Program-made: the position numbers and the translations under genes | Notes under the pieces: model-generated | What the model was told of the DNA's origin: nothing | The model's input: only the letters and a program-made list of their open reading frames with translations | Database searches by the model: none | Part shown: positions 32,672-41,353 of the stretch, piece after piece | Numbering within the stretch: position 1 is the first letter of the stretch | Layout: each line of letters starts with the position of its first letter | Origin: Streptosporangium saharense | Lineage (GTDB): Bacteria; Actinomycetota; Actinomycetes; Streptosporangiales; Streptosporangiaceae | Direction of reading: 5' to 3' | NCBI RefSeq assembly: GCF_014203715.1 | Contig: NZ_JACHJP010000012.1 | Location: forward strand, 124,001-188,000 | DNA length: 64,000 bases

Positions 32672-34177
32672 ATGGCAGTGTCGACGTTTCTGCGACCGCA
32701 GGAGAGCGGTCCCGACTCTCCCGTCCTGGAAAAGCCCGGCAGGCTGCTCATCGGCGGTGAGTGGGGCCCCGGCACCTCAGGACGGACCTTCACGACCTAC
32801 GACCCGGCGACGGCCGCGCCGCTCGGCGAGCTGGCCGAGGCCGACGCCTCCGACGTGGACGCTGCCGTCGACGCGGCCAGGAAGGCGCTGCGCGACCCCG
32901 AGTGGGCGCAGATGTCGCCCGCCGCGCGTGCGCGGGTGCTCTGGCGGATCGCCGACCTGATCGAGGCGAACGGCGACGAGCTGGCCTACCTGGAGACGCG
33001 GGACCAGGGGCAGCCGCTCGGGGTGGCCAGGGGCGTCTCGGTCCCGGGAGCGGCCGAGCACTTCCGCTACTACGCGGGCTGGACCACCAAGATCGAGGGC
33101 GCGACCTCTCCGATCTCGCTGCCGAACACGCTGCACTACACCCGCAGGGAGCCGGTCGGGGTCTGCGCGCTGATCACGCCGTGGAACTTCCCGCTGATGA
33201 TCCTGACCTGGAAGCTCGCCCCCGCGCTGGCCTGCGCCAACACGGTGATCATCAAGCCCGCCGAGCAGACCTCGCTGACCGCGCTGCGCCTGGCGGAGCT
33301 GTGCCTTGAGGCCGGGGTGCCCGAGGGCGTCGTCAACCTCCTCACCGGTGGTCCCGAGGTCGGCCGCGCCCTGGTGGCGCACGCCGGGGTGGACAAGGTG
33401 TCCTTCACCGGCTCGACCGAGGTCGGCCGGGAGATCATGCGCTCCTCCGCGGGCAACCTCAAGCGGGTCACCCTTGAGCTGGGCGGCAAGACCCCCACGA
33501 TCGTGGCGCACGACGCCGACCTCGACAGGGCCGTCGCGGGCTGCGTCCAGGGCGCCCTGTTCAACAGCGGCCAGGTGTGCGCCGCCTACTCCAGGTTCTA
33601 CGTGGACCGCAGCCGGGTTGACGAGTTCACCGAGAAGGCCGCCGCGGCCGCCGCCGCCCTGCGCCTCGGCCCCGGCCTGGCCGACACGACCGACCTGGGC
33701 CCGCTCGTCACCGAGGAGCACCTGCGCAGCGTCGACGGTTACGTGCGTACCGGCGTCGAGCAGGGCGCCGAGCTGGTGACCGGTGGACGGCGTGCCGACG
33801 GTGACCTGGAGAAGGGCTTCTTCTACCGCCCGACCGTCTTCGCCGGGGTGACCGACGACATGACGATCGCCAGGGAGGAGATCTTCGGCCCGGTCATCCC
33901 CGTGCTGGCCTACGACGACCTGGACGACATCGCCGACCGGGCCAACGACAGCGAGTTCGGGCTCGCGGCCTCGATCTGGACCAAGGACCTGTCGACCGCG
34001 CACACCCTGGCCGCCGCCGTACGGGCGGGCTCGGTGTTCGTCAACATGCTCCACGTCCCCGACGCCGCCGCGCCCTGGGGCGGTTTCAAGGCCAGCGGTG
34101 TCGGCCGGGAGATGGGACCGTACGCGCTGGAGGCCTACACCGAGGTCAAGGGAGTCTTCGTCAACCTGGACCGGTAG
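32672..34177 (+). CDS. NAD-dependent aldehyde dehydrogenase
   Basis: A class I aldehyde dehydrogenase of about 501 residues. LIGGEWGPGTSGRTFTTYDPAT is the usual N-terminus, ITPWNFPLMILTWKLAPALACANTVIIKPAEQT the cofactor strand, FTGSTEVGREI the NAD-binding loop, VTLELGGKTPTIV carries the general-base Glu, and NSGQVCAAYSRFYV the nucleophilic Cys. It resembles betaine-aldehyde and phenylacetaldehyde-type members; the substrate is not fixed. The ATG at 32672 is preferred (GGGGAGG 11 bases upstream), with a GTG nine bases earlier possible. It is divergent from the AraC gene. Confidence 0.92.
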   Translation: MAVSTFLRPQESGPDSPVLEKPGRLLIGGEWGPGTSGRTFTTYDPATAAPLGELAEADASDVDAAVDAARKALRDPEWAQMSPAARARVLWRIADLIEANGDELAYLETRDQGQPLGVARGVSVPGAAEHFRYYAGWTTKIEGATSPISLPNTLHYTRREPVGVCALITPWNFPLMILTWKLAPALACANTVIIKPAEQTSLTALRLAELCLEAGVPEGVVNLLTGGPEVGRALVAHAGVDKVSFTGSTEVGREIMRSSAGNLKRVTLELGGKTPTIVAHDADLDRAVAGCVQGALFNSGQVCAAYSRFYVDRSRVDEFTEKAAAAAAALRLGPGLADTTDLGPLVTEEHLRSVDGYVRTGVEQGAELVTGGRRADGDLEKGFFYRPTVFAGVTDDMTIAREEIFGPVIPVLAYDDLDDIADRANDSEFGLAASIWTKDLSTAHTLAAAVRAGSVFVNMLHVPDAAAPWGGFKASGVGREMGPYALEAYTEVKGVFVNLDR

Positions 34178-34601
34178 GAACCCCGTTGGTTTCTGGCCGG
34201 TGTCAGGCCCGGTGACCAAGGGGTAGGGGCCGGGTACGGCCGGTGCGTCCGCGCGGTGGGCTCCGCGCGGACGCACCGGTCCCCTCCCGGCGAAGGTTTC
34301 CACCCCCGCGTGGTACGGCTGCACGCCCAGGTGGGAAGCCTTGCGCCCGGGACACAAGGGTTTGTGCCCATGTGGAAAGACCCCACATCCGTGTGGGAAG
34401 ACCTTGAGCCCGTGTGGGAAGACCTGCGTCCGGGTGGTACGGCTTCGCACCCGTGGAGGAAGATCGCAGGTGGGGGAAGGCGTGGTGTGTCCGGGGTCAC
34501 CGTACGCCTTCGCTTCGTGTTCACCGGGGCTTAGGGCTCAGGTCGTTCGGCGTCGATAGCTTCCGGATCTCGTCATGGACCAGGTCGTAAAGGAAAGCGT
34601 C
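34178..34601. other. Gene-free 424-bp spacer between aldehyde dehydrogenase and esterase-like genes
   Basis: No open frame here looks coding. The interval holds a short inverted stretch (GTGCGTCCGCGCG near 34243, mirrored by CGCGCGGACGCAC near 34263) that could end the aldehyde dehydrogenase message, then the 21-bp tandem repeat at 34305-34470, then about 130 bases with the promoter of the next gene. Confidence 0.6.
34305..34470. repeat. Degenerate tandem repeat, about 8 units of 20-21 bp
   Basis: Units begin at about 34305, 34326, 34346, 34367, 34388, 34409, 34429 and 34450. The consensus is close to CCCGTGTGGGAAGACCTTGAG; the fifth and sixth units match it best and differ at only a few bases. 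The spacing equals two helical turns. In every frame the repeat would give simple heptapeptide copies (for example VWEDLEP), but none belongs to a convincing gene. The area is intergenic. Confidence 0.75.
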
Positions 34602-35897
34602 ATGTCACGTCCCCTCATCGCCGCCCTCGCCACCGCGGCGGCGCTCACCGTCGCCTTCACCGGCGCGGTCGCCGCCCCCGCCGTCGCCGCTCCCAAGGAC
34701 AGGGCACCGCGGGTCACCTCCGACGTGACGTTGCCCGCCCCCGCCCTCGCGGAGTTCGAGCGCGGGCTCGTCGAGGACGACCGGGGCGTGAAGCTGGGCG
34801 GCGTCGGCAGCGGTCTCTACCCCGCGGGCCGTCCCGGCGAGTACTGGATGGTCACCGACCGCGGCCCGAACGGCGAGCCGAAGATCGACGGCGAGAAGCG
34901 CCGCACCTTCCCGGTTCCCGAGTTCGCACCCGCCATCGTGCGCGTCGCCGTACGGCACGGCAAGGCGAGGATCGTGAAGGCGATCACGCTGAAGAAGTCC
35001 GACGGCACGCCCATCACCGGCCTGTCGAACCAGGAAGGTCACGACGAGGTTCCCTACACCTGGGACGGCCTGACCGAGCTGCCCTACGACCCGAACGGGC
35101 TGGACACCGAGGACATCGTCACCGACGGGCGCGGCGGCTTCTGGCTGGTCGAGGAGTACTCGCCCTCCCTGGTGCACGTGGCGGCCAACGGGCGGATCCT
35201 CGCCAGGTACGTGCCCAAGGGGCTCAAGCTGACCGGGGCAGGCTACCCGGTCCACGAGACGCTGCCCGCGGTCTTCGCCACCCGTCAGCAGAACCGTGGC
35301 TTCGAGGCGCTGGGCATCTCGCCCGCCGAGCGCGCCCTCTACATCGCGGTGCAGAGCCCGCTGGCCAACCCCGACAAGAAGGCGGGCAAGGCGTCGAGCG
35401 TCGCCCGCATCCTGCGCGTGGACCTGCGCACCGGGCGGCCGACCGCCGAGTGGGCCTACACGATGGAGAACGTCGCGACCTTCGACCCCAAGGCCGAGCA
35501 GGGCGACATGAAGATCTCCGCGCTGAACGTGCTGAGCCCAGGGCGGCTGCTGCTCCAGGAGCGCACCGACGCGCTCGCCCGGCTGTACACCGTCGACGTG
35601 CGCCGGGCGACGAACCTCCTGCGCGGCCCGCACGACGACCCGGCGACCACGCCCTCCCTTGAGACCTCCCTTCCCAAGGGCGTCACCGTCGCGACCAAGT
35701 CCCTGGCCGTCGACCTGGCCGCCATCCCCGGCCTGCCCGGCAAGATCGAGGGCGTCACCGTCCTCGACCCCAGGACCATCGCGATCGCCAACGACAACGA
35801 CTTCGGCCTCGGCTCCTTCGGCGAGGACGGCCGTCTGGTCGACTCCGGTGTCGCCAGCCGCATCCTGACGATCAGCCTTCCCCGTCCGCTGCGGTAA
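34602..35897 (+). CDS. Secreted esterase/phytase-like propeller protein, second copy
   Basis: A 431-residue protein with signal peptide (SRPLIAALATAAALTVAFTGAVAAPAVA, cleavage near residue 30). The mature protein has GVKLGGVGSGLYPAG, EYWMVTDRGPNGEP, DGLTELPYDPNGLDTEDIV, NRGFEALGISP and KIEGVTVLDPRTIAIANDNDFG, the pattern of proteins named esterase-like activity of phytase. GEYWMVTDRGPNGE and the closing NDNDFG may form calcium or phosphate binding sites. It is a divergent paralogue of 22374-23525. The ATG at 34602 is chosen for its AAAGGAAA upstream and because it starts directly at the signal peptide; ATG 34575 is the alternative. A terminator follows. Confidence 0.82.
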   Translation: MSRPLIAALATAAALTVAFTGAVAAPAVAAPKDRAPRVTSDVTLPAPALAEFERGLVEDDRGVKLGGVGSGLYPAGRPGEYWMVTDRGPNGEPKIDGEKRRTFPVPEFAPAIVRVAVRHGKARIVKAITLKKSDGTPITGLSNQEGHDEVPYTWDGLTELPYDPNGLDTEDIVTDGRGGFWLVEEYSPSLVHVAANGRILARYVPKGLKLTGAGYPVHETLPAVFATRQQNRGFEALGISPAERALYIAVQSPLANPDKKAGKASSVARILRVDLRTGRPTAEWAYTMENVATFDPKAEQGDMKISALNVLSPGRLLLQERTDALARLYTVDVRRATNLLRGPHDDPATTPSLETSLPKGVTVATKSLAVDLAAIPGLPGKIEGVTVLDPRTIAIANDNDFGLGSFGEDGRLVDSGVASRILTISLPRPLR

Positions 35898-35917
35898 CCC
35901 CTGTTCCCTCCTCCCAT

Positions 35918-35964
35918 CGACCCCCGTGGGCCGCCGAACCCCCTCCCGGCGCCCACGGGGGTCG
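35918..35964 (+). terminator. Stem-loop terminator after the second esterase-like gene
   Basis: CGACCCCCGTGGGC at 35918-35931 pairs with GCCCACGGGGGTCG at 35951-35964, with a further GCCG/CGGC pair inside one bulge. It is followed by the T-rich TCGTCTTTCTC. Confidence 0.82.
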
Positions 35965-36005
35965 TCGTCTTTCTCCCTCGGAGGAGTACTATTCGCGCGA
36001 GAACC

Positions 36006-36019
36006 TCAATATTTATTGA
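36006..36019. promoter_or_regulatory. Possible autoregulatory site before the SoxR gene
   Basis: TCAAT-ATTT-ATTGA (36006-36019), within CCTCAATATTTATTGACG, is a short palindrome 20 bases before the start, in an AT-rich patch. SoxR binds CCTCAA-type half-sites within the promoter spacer; this resembles such a site only in part. Confidence 0.35.
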
Positions 36020-36038
36020 CGTCTGGAGGGAGGAGGGG

Positions 36039-36536
36039 ATGGGTGACCTTCCGACTGAACTCACCGTCGGGGAACTCTCCTCACGCAGCGGTGTCGCGAT
36101 ATCCGCTCTGCATTTCTACGAGCGGCAGGGGCTCATCACGAGCCGGCGCACGCAGGGCAACCAGCGGCGCTACCGGCGCGACACGCTGCGACGGGTGGCG
36201 CTGATCCGCGTCGCGCAGCGCGTGGGGATCCCGCTGGCCGAGATCGCCGTCGCCCTGGAGGACCTGCCGAGCGCGCGTCCTCCCACGCGGCAGGACTGGG
36301 AGCACATGTCAACGCGGTGGCGTGACCAGCTCGACGCCCGCATCCGCGAGCTACAGAAGCTGCGTGACAACTTCACCGACTGCGTCGGATGCGGATGCCT
36401 GTCGATCGACCGCTGCCCGATGGCCAACCCGGACGACAGGCTCGGCAAACTCGGCTCGGGTCCCCGGCGCCTCCTTGAGGGGGTGGGCGAGGCGAAGCGG
36501 ACGGCGGCGGAGGAGGTGGTGCGGTGCTCCTGCTGA
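36039..36536 (+). CDS. soxR: Redox-sensing MerR-family activator SoxR
   Basis: A 165-residue MerR-type regulator. The winged HTH starts TVGELSSRSGVAISALHFYERQGLI, matching SoxR rather than other MerR members, and the dimerisation helix spans about residues 90-118. The [2Fe-2S] cluster cysteines appear as CVGCGCLSIDRC (residues about 122-133), the four-cysteine SoxR pattern. The protein senses redox-cycling compounds through the cluster. In actinomycetes SoxR controls oxidoreductases and exporters in response to the cell's own pigments or antibiotics. GGAGGGAGGAGGGG precedes the ATG. Confidence 0.95.
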   Translation: MGDLPTELTVGELSSRSGVAISALHFYERQGLITSRRTQGNQRRYRRDTLRRVALIRVAQRVGIPLAEIAVALEDLPSARPPTRQDWEHMSTRWRDQLDARIRELQKLRDNFTDCVGCGCLSIDRCPMANPDDRLGKLGSGPRRLLEGVGEAKRTAAEEVVRCSC

Positions 36537-36622
36537 CGGATTCGTGGAAAGCGCTCAGCCGATATCCCGTTCATAATTCAGGGAGGTTTTGAGGGTAATT
36601 TCCCGGCCGACCGGAATCGTGC

Positions 36623-36635
36623 GGAAACGCTTTCC
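36623..36635. promoter_or_regulatory. Small palindrome before the beta-lactamase-fold gene
   Basis: GGAAA-CGC-TTTCC at 36623-36635 is a perfect inverted repeat 61 bases before the start, and a related GGAAAGCGCT lies at 36546. It resembles a LacI-type operator, but no LacI gene is near. Confidence 0.3.
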
Positions 36636-36696
36636 CCGTTCCAGGGGGCGCGGGGCGCTGGACTCTGACGCGGTGTCAGGCCGTACAAGGAGAGGC

Positions 36697-37644
36697 ATGC
36701 CAACAGACATGGAAGCCGCGCTGGCCGGGATCGTGCGCGCGGGCAGGGCACCGGGCCTGCACGGGGTGGTCGTCACCCGTGGAGAGGACCTGGTCTTCGA
36801 ACACTACGGTGAGGGGCCGGACGTCGCCTGGAGCGGCCCCCTCGGCACGGTCACGTTCGGGCCTGACACCCTCCACGACCTCCGGTCGGTCACCAAGAGC
36901 GTCGTCGCCCTGTTGTACGGCCTGGCCCTGGCGCGCGGCCACGTCCCCGACCCCAAAGCGCCGTTGTACGCATATTTCCCGGAATATCGTGATCTAGCGG
37001 GCCGTACCGGATTGACGGTTGGGCACGCGCTGACGATGACGCTGGGGCTCGAATGGGACGAGAGCGTCCCCTACACCAGCACGGCCAACAGCGAGATCGC
37101 GATGGAGACGGCGCCCGACCGCTACCGGTACGTCCTGGAGCGGCCGATCGTCGAGGATCCGGGCACGACCTGGCGGTACTGCGGCGGCGCCTCTGCCCTC
37201 GTCGGCGGCCTCATCGCCAGGGGCACCGGCGTGCCGCTTGAGGAGTTCGCGCGCACGGCGCTGTTCGAGCCGCTCGGCATCACGGCCTTCGAGTGGGCCA
37301 GGGGCGACGACGGCGTCGCGGCGGCGGCCTCCGGACTCAGGCTGACCCCGAGGGACCTGGCCAGGATCGGCCGTCACGTCCTGGAATCAGGCTCCCCGTG
37401 GGTCTCCCGCATGCTCACGCCGTACGTGACGATCGGGGAGGGGCTCGACTACGGCTACCAGTGGTACCTGGGCCCCGACTGGGTCGGTGGGTTCGGCAAC
37501 GGCGGGCAACGGCTGTACCTACGGCCGGACCTCGGACTTGTCGTCGTCGTGACCGCGGGCCGGTACAACCTGCCCGACGACCACGCGACCTCGGCCACCG
37601 TCCTCGACGAGGTGGTGCTGCCCGCTTTCGCCCCTGGACGTTAG
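36697..37644 (+). CDS. Serine hydrolase of the beta-lactamase/class C fold
   Basis: A 315-residue protein of the beta-lactamase family (PF00144 type). The catalytic S-x-x-K is SVTK in TLHDLRSVTKSVVALLYG. The second motif, normally Y-x-N, reads W-R-Y-C-G-G, so the asparagine seems missing. DYGYQWYLGPDWVGGFGNGGQRLYL supplies the third-motif region. Members are esterases, D-aminopeptidases or carboxypeptidases rather than lactamases. No signal peptide, so cytosolic. The ATG at 36697 has AAGGAGAGGC before it. The stop overlaps that of the convergent HAD gene by 3 to 4 bases. Confidence 0.85.
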   Translation: MPTDMEAALAGIVRAGRAPGLHGVVVTRGEDLVFEHYGEGPDVAWSGPLGTVTFGPDTLHDLRSVTKSVVALLYGLALARGHVPDPKAPLYAYFPEYRDLAGRTGLTVGHALTMTLGLEWDESVPYTSTANSEIAMETAPDRYRYVLERPIVEDPGTTWRYCGGASALVGGLIARGTGVPLEEFARTALFEPLGITAFEWARGDDGVAAAASGLRLTPRDLARIGRHVLESGSPWVSRMLTPYVTIGEGLDYGYQWYLGPDWVGGFGNGGQRLYLRPDLGLVVVVTAGRYNLPDDHATSATVLDEVVLPAFAPGR

Positions 37645-38333
37645 GCCGGATCGAGGAGGCCGGGCACCGCCGACAGGTGGGACAGGCGGGGGCCCGCCCA
37701 GTCGTGCTCCCTCGGCTGGGCGTCCGCGCCCTCCCAGTCGTCGGCGTAGAGCATGAACGCCGTCATCCCGCAGGCCGTGGCCCCGGTGAGCTCGCGCCCA
37801 CCGCCGTCACCCACGTACAGGCACTCCTCGGGCGTCACCCCGAGCCGCCGCGCGATCAGCAGGAACAGCTCGGGGTCGGGCTTGCGCCTGCCGACCTCGC
37901 ACGACAGGACCGCCGCGTCCACCAGAGGGGCGAGCGGCAGCTCGGGCCACGCCGTCGCCAGCTCCGCCGTACAGTCACTCAGGACACCGACGGCCAGGCC
38001 GCGCTCCCGGACCGCGCCCAGCGTGCCGAGGGCGTCGTCGCGCAGGGCGAGCAGCTCCCGCTGGGCCCCGGTACGGGCGGCGCACGCCGCGGTGAGGGCG
38101 GCCTCACCGGGATCGACGCCGCAGCGGCGGGCGAGGGTCAGCAGGGTGCTCCTGAGATCTCCGAGGGAGCCGGTGGCCCGCTCGGCGAAGGAGGAGTCGA
38201 GGGCGGCCCGCCAGACCGGGACGGGAATGCCCAGCGGGGCGGCGCTGCGGGCCGCGTGCTCGTCCCAGACGTGCTTCGGGGTCGACGGGGTGAGCGTCCC
38301 GTAGAAGTCGAAGATCACTGCGCTGAACGGCAC
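37641..38333 (-). CDS. HAD-superfamily hydrolase
   Basis: A 230-residue HAD phosphatase-like enzyme. Motif I is VIFDFYGTL, in which the second aspartate of the usual D-x-D is Tyr (D-F-Y); motif II is VGVLSDCTAE; motif III Lys lies in CEVGRRKPDPELF; and motif IV is YVGDGGGRELTGA. Cap segments between residues 15 and 90 place it in subfamily I (HAD-IA), close to haloacid-dehalogenase and phosphoglycolate-phosphatase relatives. Replacement of the general acid Asp may mean dehalogenase-type or altered chemistry. The GTG at 38333 has GGAGGA 8 bases upstream. The substrate is unknown. Confidence 0.87.
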   Translation of the reverse strand: MPFSAVIFDFYGTLTPSTPKHVWDEHAARSAAPLGIPVPVWRAALDSSFAERATGSLGDLRSTLLTLARRCGVDPGEAALTAACAARTGAQRELLALRDDALGTLGAVRERGLAVGVLSDCTAELATAWPELPLAPLVDAAVLSCEVGRRKPDPELFLLIARRLGVTPEECLYVGDGGGRELTGATACGMTAFMLYADDWEGADAQPREHDWAGPRLSHLSAVPGLLDPA

Positions 38334-38362
38334 CGGGTTCTCCTCCAAAGCGGCGTCAGGGG

Positions 38363-39001
38363 TCAGCGGTAGACGGCGATGGCGGCCTCGCGGGTAAGGG
38401 TCTCGACGATGCCGACCACCTCTTTGATCATGGGGGAGTGCTCGGCGGCGATGGCGCGCAGGCGGACGACGAGCTGACCGGACGGCTGGCCGAGATAGAG
38501 CGCCGCATCCACCTCCAGCACGCCGACCAGGCCGCACAGCGCGGCGCAGCGCGCGTCCGGCGGCTCCCTGCCCTCGGCGGCGGCGCGCACCCCCGAGCAG
38601 GCCCGCACCACCCACGCCATGTCGGTGATCTCGTGGCGGGTCTGCGAGAGCAGGCCCATGCGGCGCCTGGTCACCTGGGCGAGGGCGCCCGCGGTGACCA
38701 GGCTCGCCTGGGTGTGCCGGTAGACGTCCCCGGCCGCCTGCTTGATCCAGGTCCTGACGTCCCCACCGGAGCGGTCCTGCCGGATCATGGGCAGGAAGCC
38801 GTCGACGACCGCGTCCCCGAGGGGAGTGTCGTCGGCGAGGGAGCCCCTGCCCCCGGAGACGGTGACGCGTTCGCCGATGACCAGTTCGAGCAGCGCGGCC
38901 CCGGCCAGTCCGAGGGCCATCGACGAGGGATGGGCCAGGGGTCTGCCCGACTGCTCGTGGGCGATGAGGTACAGCTCCTGGGGGAGCGGCAACCCGTTCA
39001 T
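38363..39001 (-). CDS. GOLPH3/VPS74 (GPP34) family protein
   Basis: A 212-residue protein with the family start LPLPQELYLIAHEQSGRP, followed by helices (ALGLAGAALLELVIGERV, GDAVVDGFLPMI). The eukaryotic relatives GOLPH3 and Vps74 bind phosphatidylinositol-4-phosphate and Golgi enzymes. Actinomycete copies are common but their function is not established; membrane-surface binding is a reasonable guess. There is no membrane span. The ATG at 39001 has AGGA about 10 bases upstream; long upstream in-frame extension is not conserved-looking and would run into the permease gene. Confidence 0.85.
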   Translation of the reverse strand: MNGLPLPQELYLIAHEQSGRPLAHPSSMALGLAGAALLELVIGERVTVSGGRGSLADDTPLGDAVVDGFLPMIRQDRSGGDVRTWIKQAAGDVYRHTQASLVTAGALAQVTRRRMGLLSQTRHEITDMAWVVRACSGVRAAAEGREPPDARCAALCGLVGVLEVDAALYLGQPSGQLVVRLRAIAAEHSPMIKEVVGIVETLTREAAIAVYR

Positions 39002-39036
39002 CCGGTGGTCGTCCTTTGCGTCCAGAACGGGCGTGC

Positions 39037-40442
39037 CTACACCGACCGCTCGGGAACCGGCAGGTCGGGCAGGGAGGGGCCGCGGCCCATGGCGTACAGG
39101 GCGGCCAGGACCACGGCGCCGAGGGCGAGCCAGACCAGGCCGACCGTCTGCGCCATGACGTTGGCGTTGATCACGACGAAGATCAGGATCGCCATCCCGA
39201 CGAGTGGCGCGACGAGGTGCGACAGGTAGTCCGTCGAGCGCATCCGGACCACGTAGTGCGTGATGACCGAAACGTGCAGCACGACGAAGGCGACAAGCGC
39301 GCCCATGTTGATCAGACTGCCGAGCAGGCTGACGCCGTCCTCCCTGGTGGACATCCATACCCCGAGCCCGACGGAGAGCCCGGCGACGAGCAGGATGGCG
39401 TTGGTCGGCACCGAGTTCCTGACCGAGACCCTGGCGAGGAAGGACGGGAGCTGCCGGTCACGCGCCATCGCGTAGAGCAGGCGGGAGACGGCGACCTGGG
39501 CGACCAGGGTGTTGGCCAGTCCCCAGGAGATCGCGGTCGCCGTCGAGGCGATGCGCGAGAGCGTCTCGCCGCCCGCGACGGCCGCCGCGTCGTAGAAGGC
39601 GGTGTCCGAGGCTGCTGCAGCAGGGCGTCGGGGTTGGGCACCAGCAGGGCGGCGACCCAGACCTGTGCGACGAACAGCACGCCCGCCAGGATCAGGGCCA
39701 GCCGCATGGCCCTGCCGACCTGGGCGGAGCCGCCGGTCGACTCCTCGACCAGCATGCTGATCCCGTCGAAGCCGAGGAAGGACAGCACGGCGATGGAGAC
39801 CGCGCCGAACACGACGGGCCAGGAGAAGGTCTCGGGGTTGAACAGCGGGGCGAAGCTGAACTCCCTGCCCCGGCCCTCCAGGAGAGCCCAGACGCCGATC
39901 ACCAGGAACAGTGCCAGTACGGCCAGCTCGGCGGCGATCATCACCTTGGTGAGCGTCATCGTCATCCGGATGCCGCGAAGGTTGATCACGGTGTTGACGG
40001 CCACGAAGGCGAGCAGCCACAGCCACACCGGGATCTGCGGCACGGTCGAGTGCATGGCGATCGAGGCGACGAGGTACAGCAGGCACGGGGCGAGCACGTA
40101 GTCGAGCAGGATCGCCCACCCGGTCATGAAGCCGACCGGCGCGGAGACGCCCCGGCCCGCGTAGTTGTAGACCGAGCCGGACAGCGGGAACGCCCTGACC
40201 ATCTGCGCGTAGGAGGCGGCGGTGAACAGCAGCGCGACCATGCCCACCAGGTAGGTCAGGACCGGCATGCCGCCCGAGGTGAAGTAGACCGATCCGAAGA
40301 TCGCGAACGGCGCGATGGGCACCATGAAGATCAGGCCGTAGAACACCAGGTCGGCCAGGCCGATCCCACGACGCAGCTCCTGCCGGTATCCGAACCGTTC
40401 GATGCTCTCCTGCGGCTGCACGACAGCCTCCTGTGGCGTCAT
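39037..40442 (-). pseudogene. APC-family amino acid permease split by a frameshift
   Basis: Two frames together encode one permease of about 468 residues. The first frame starts at the ATG at 40442 (ERFGYRQELRRGIGLADLVFYGLIF) and gives about eight spans up to PNPDALLQQ at about 39615. The second continues from ASDTAFYDAAAVAGGETL through four further spans to the stop at 39037. The switch needs a -1 shift at the palindromic CTGCTGCAGCAG (39612-39623), consistent with one missing base. Both halves are otherwise intact and typical (GSVYNYAGRGVSAPVGFMTGW, ANTLVAQVAVSRLLYAMARD). It may be a recent mutation, a sequencing error or, less likely, programmed shifting. Intact members import amino acids or amines with protons. 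Confidence 0.85.
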
Positions 40443-40628
40443 CTGTCAATGTGCGGGCGCGCCCGCCCGCCCGGGGGGTGGATGACGGACGGTGGCGGAG
40501 CGTGTCCGGTGATCCTTCCGTAGCGCACGGAATGCCGCAAGCGCGTACCATATATCGGCATATTTTCCACTTAAGGGGCGCTTATCTGGCGGCTCCGGAC
40601 GGCCGATGGCACGCCGGGACAAATGCTC

Positions 40629-41171
40629 TCAGGCGCCCGGCGAGAGGGCCAGGTCGAACCAGACGCCGACCTCGTCACTCAGGCGCAGCGCGCCGAACAG
40701 GGCGGAGTACGGCTTGACGCCCCACCGGCTCTGCGTGATCGTGACGGACCCCCGCACGCGCCCGTCCGCGAGCAGGGCGTCGATCGTGACGGGCCGGGTG
40801 ACACCGGCGAGGGTGAGGTCGCCCTCGACGCGGAACGCCTCCGCGGTGCCCTCGACCAGGGAGGACCGGAAGGCGATCACCGGGTGCCTCGCGGTGTCCA
40901 GGACCTTCTCCCCGATGTTGCGCACGATGTCCCGCCGGTCGGCGTCGCTCAGGGGCTTGACCCCGCCGGTCCCCTCGCGCACCGCGAACGAGGTCGCGTC
41001 GACCTCGACGGACACCGAGGAACGGGCCGGATCCTCCGGATCGACGACCGCCTCGCCGTGCCAGCGGGTCACCTCGATCGTCAGGTCGTGCCCCGCCCTG
41101 GCGCCCAGCCCGGTGCGGGTCGTGCGCACCAGCAGCGGACCGTTGTCCGGGCCCAGCGGGTAGGTGTCCAC
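40629..41171 (-). CDS. YceI-family lipid-binding-like protein
   Basis: A 180-residue beta-rich protein: GARAGHDLTIEVTRWHGEAVVD, VSVEVDATSFAV, RHPVIAFRSSLVEG, FRVEGDLTLAGVTRPVTIDA and the closing WGVKPYSALFGALRLSDEVGVWFDLAL. This is the YceI lipocalin-like barrel that binds isoprenoid-type lipids in studied members. No signal peptide, unlike E. coli YceI, so cytosolic. The GTG start at 41171 is preceded by GGGGAG almost adjacent. It is divergent from pabAB (182 bases between starts), whose interval holds no clear operator. Confidence 0.9.
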   Translation of the reverse strand: MDTYPLGPDNGPLLVRTTRTGLGARAGHDLTIEVTRWHGEAVVDPEDPARSSVSVEVDATSFAVREGTGGVKPLSDADRRDIVRNIGEKVLDTARHPVIAFRSSLVEGTAEAFRVEGDLTLAGVTRPVTIDALLADGRVRGSVTITQSRWGVKPYSALFGALRLSDEVGVWFDLALSPGA

Positions 41172-41353
41172 CTCCCCAGGCTAACCCGGCCCCGGTCGTC
41201 GCCGTTCGGGGGAACCGTAGACTTGGCGGCGGCGCCGCGCGGGGACGAAAGGGGCAAAAACCGCAATGCCGGTGTCGCGCCGAATCGTCCCGTCCCCGGC
41301 AGGCGGCAGTTCTCCGCCGCGCCGACCGACCCTGGAGGCCCCCTGGAGGCGTC

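Noticed and set aside
34256..34534. A 92-codon frame across the 21-bp tandem repeat
   Set aside because: The repeat is open in several frames on both strands and unit lengths of 20 as well as 21 bases break any single frame, so coding is unlikely.
36697..37644. A resistance beta-lactamase
   Set aside because: There is no signal peptide and the Y-x-N asparagine appears missing; general esterase/peptidase-like hydrolase is the safer call.
39612..39623. Programmed -1 frameshifting in the permease
   Set aside because: No slippery heptamer or downstream pseudoknot is evident; a base loss or sequencing error is simpler.
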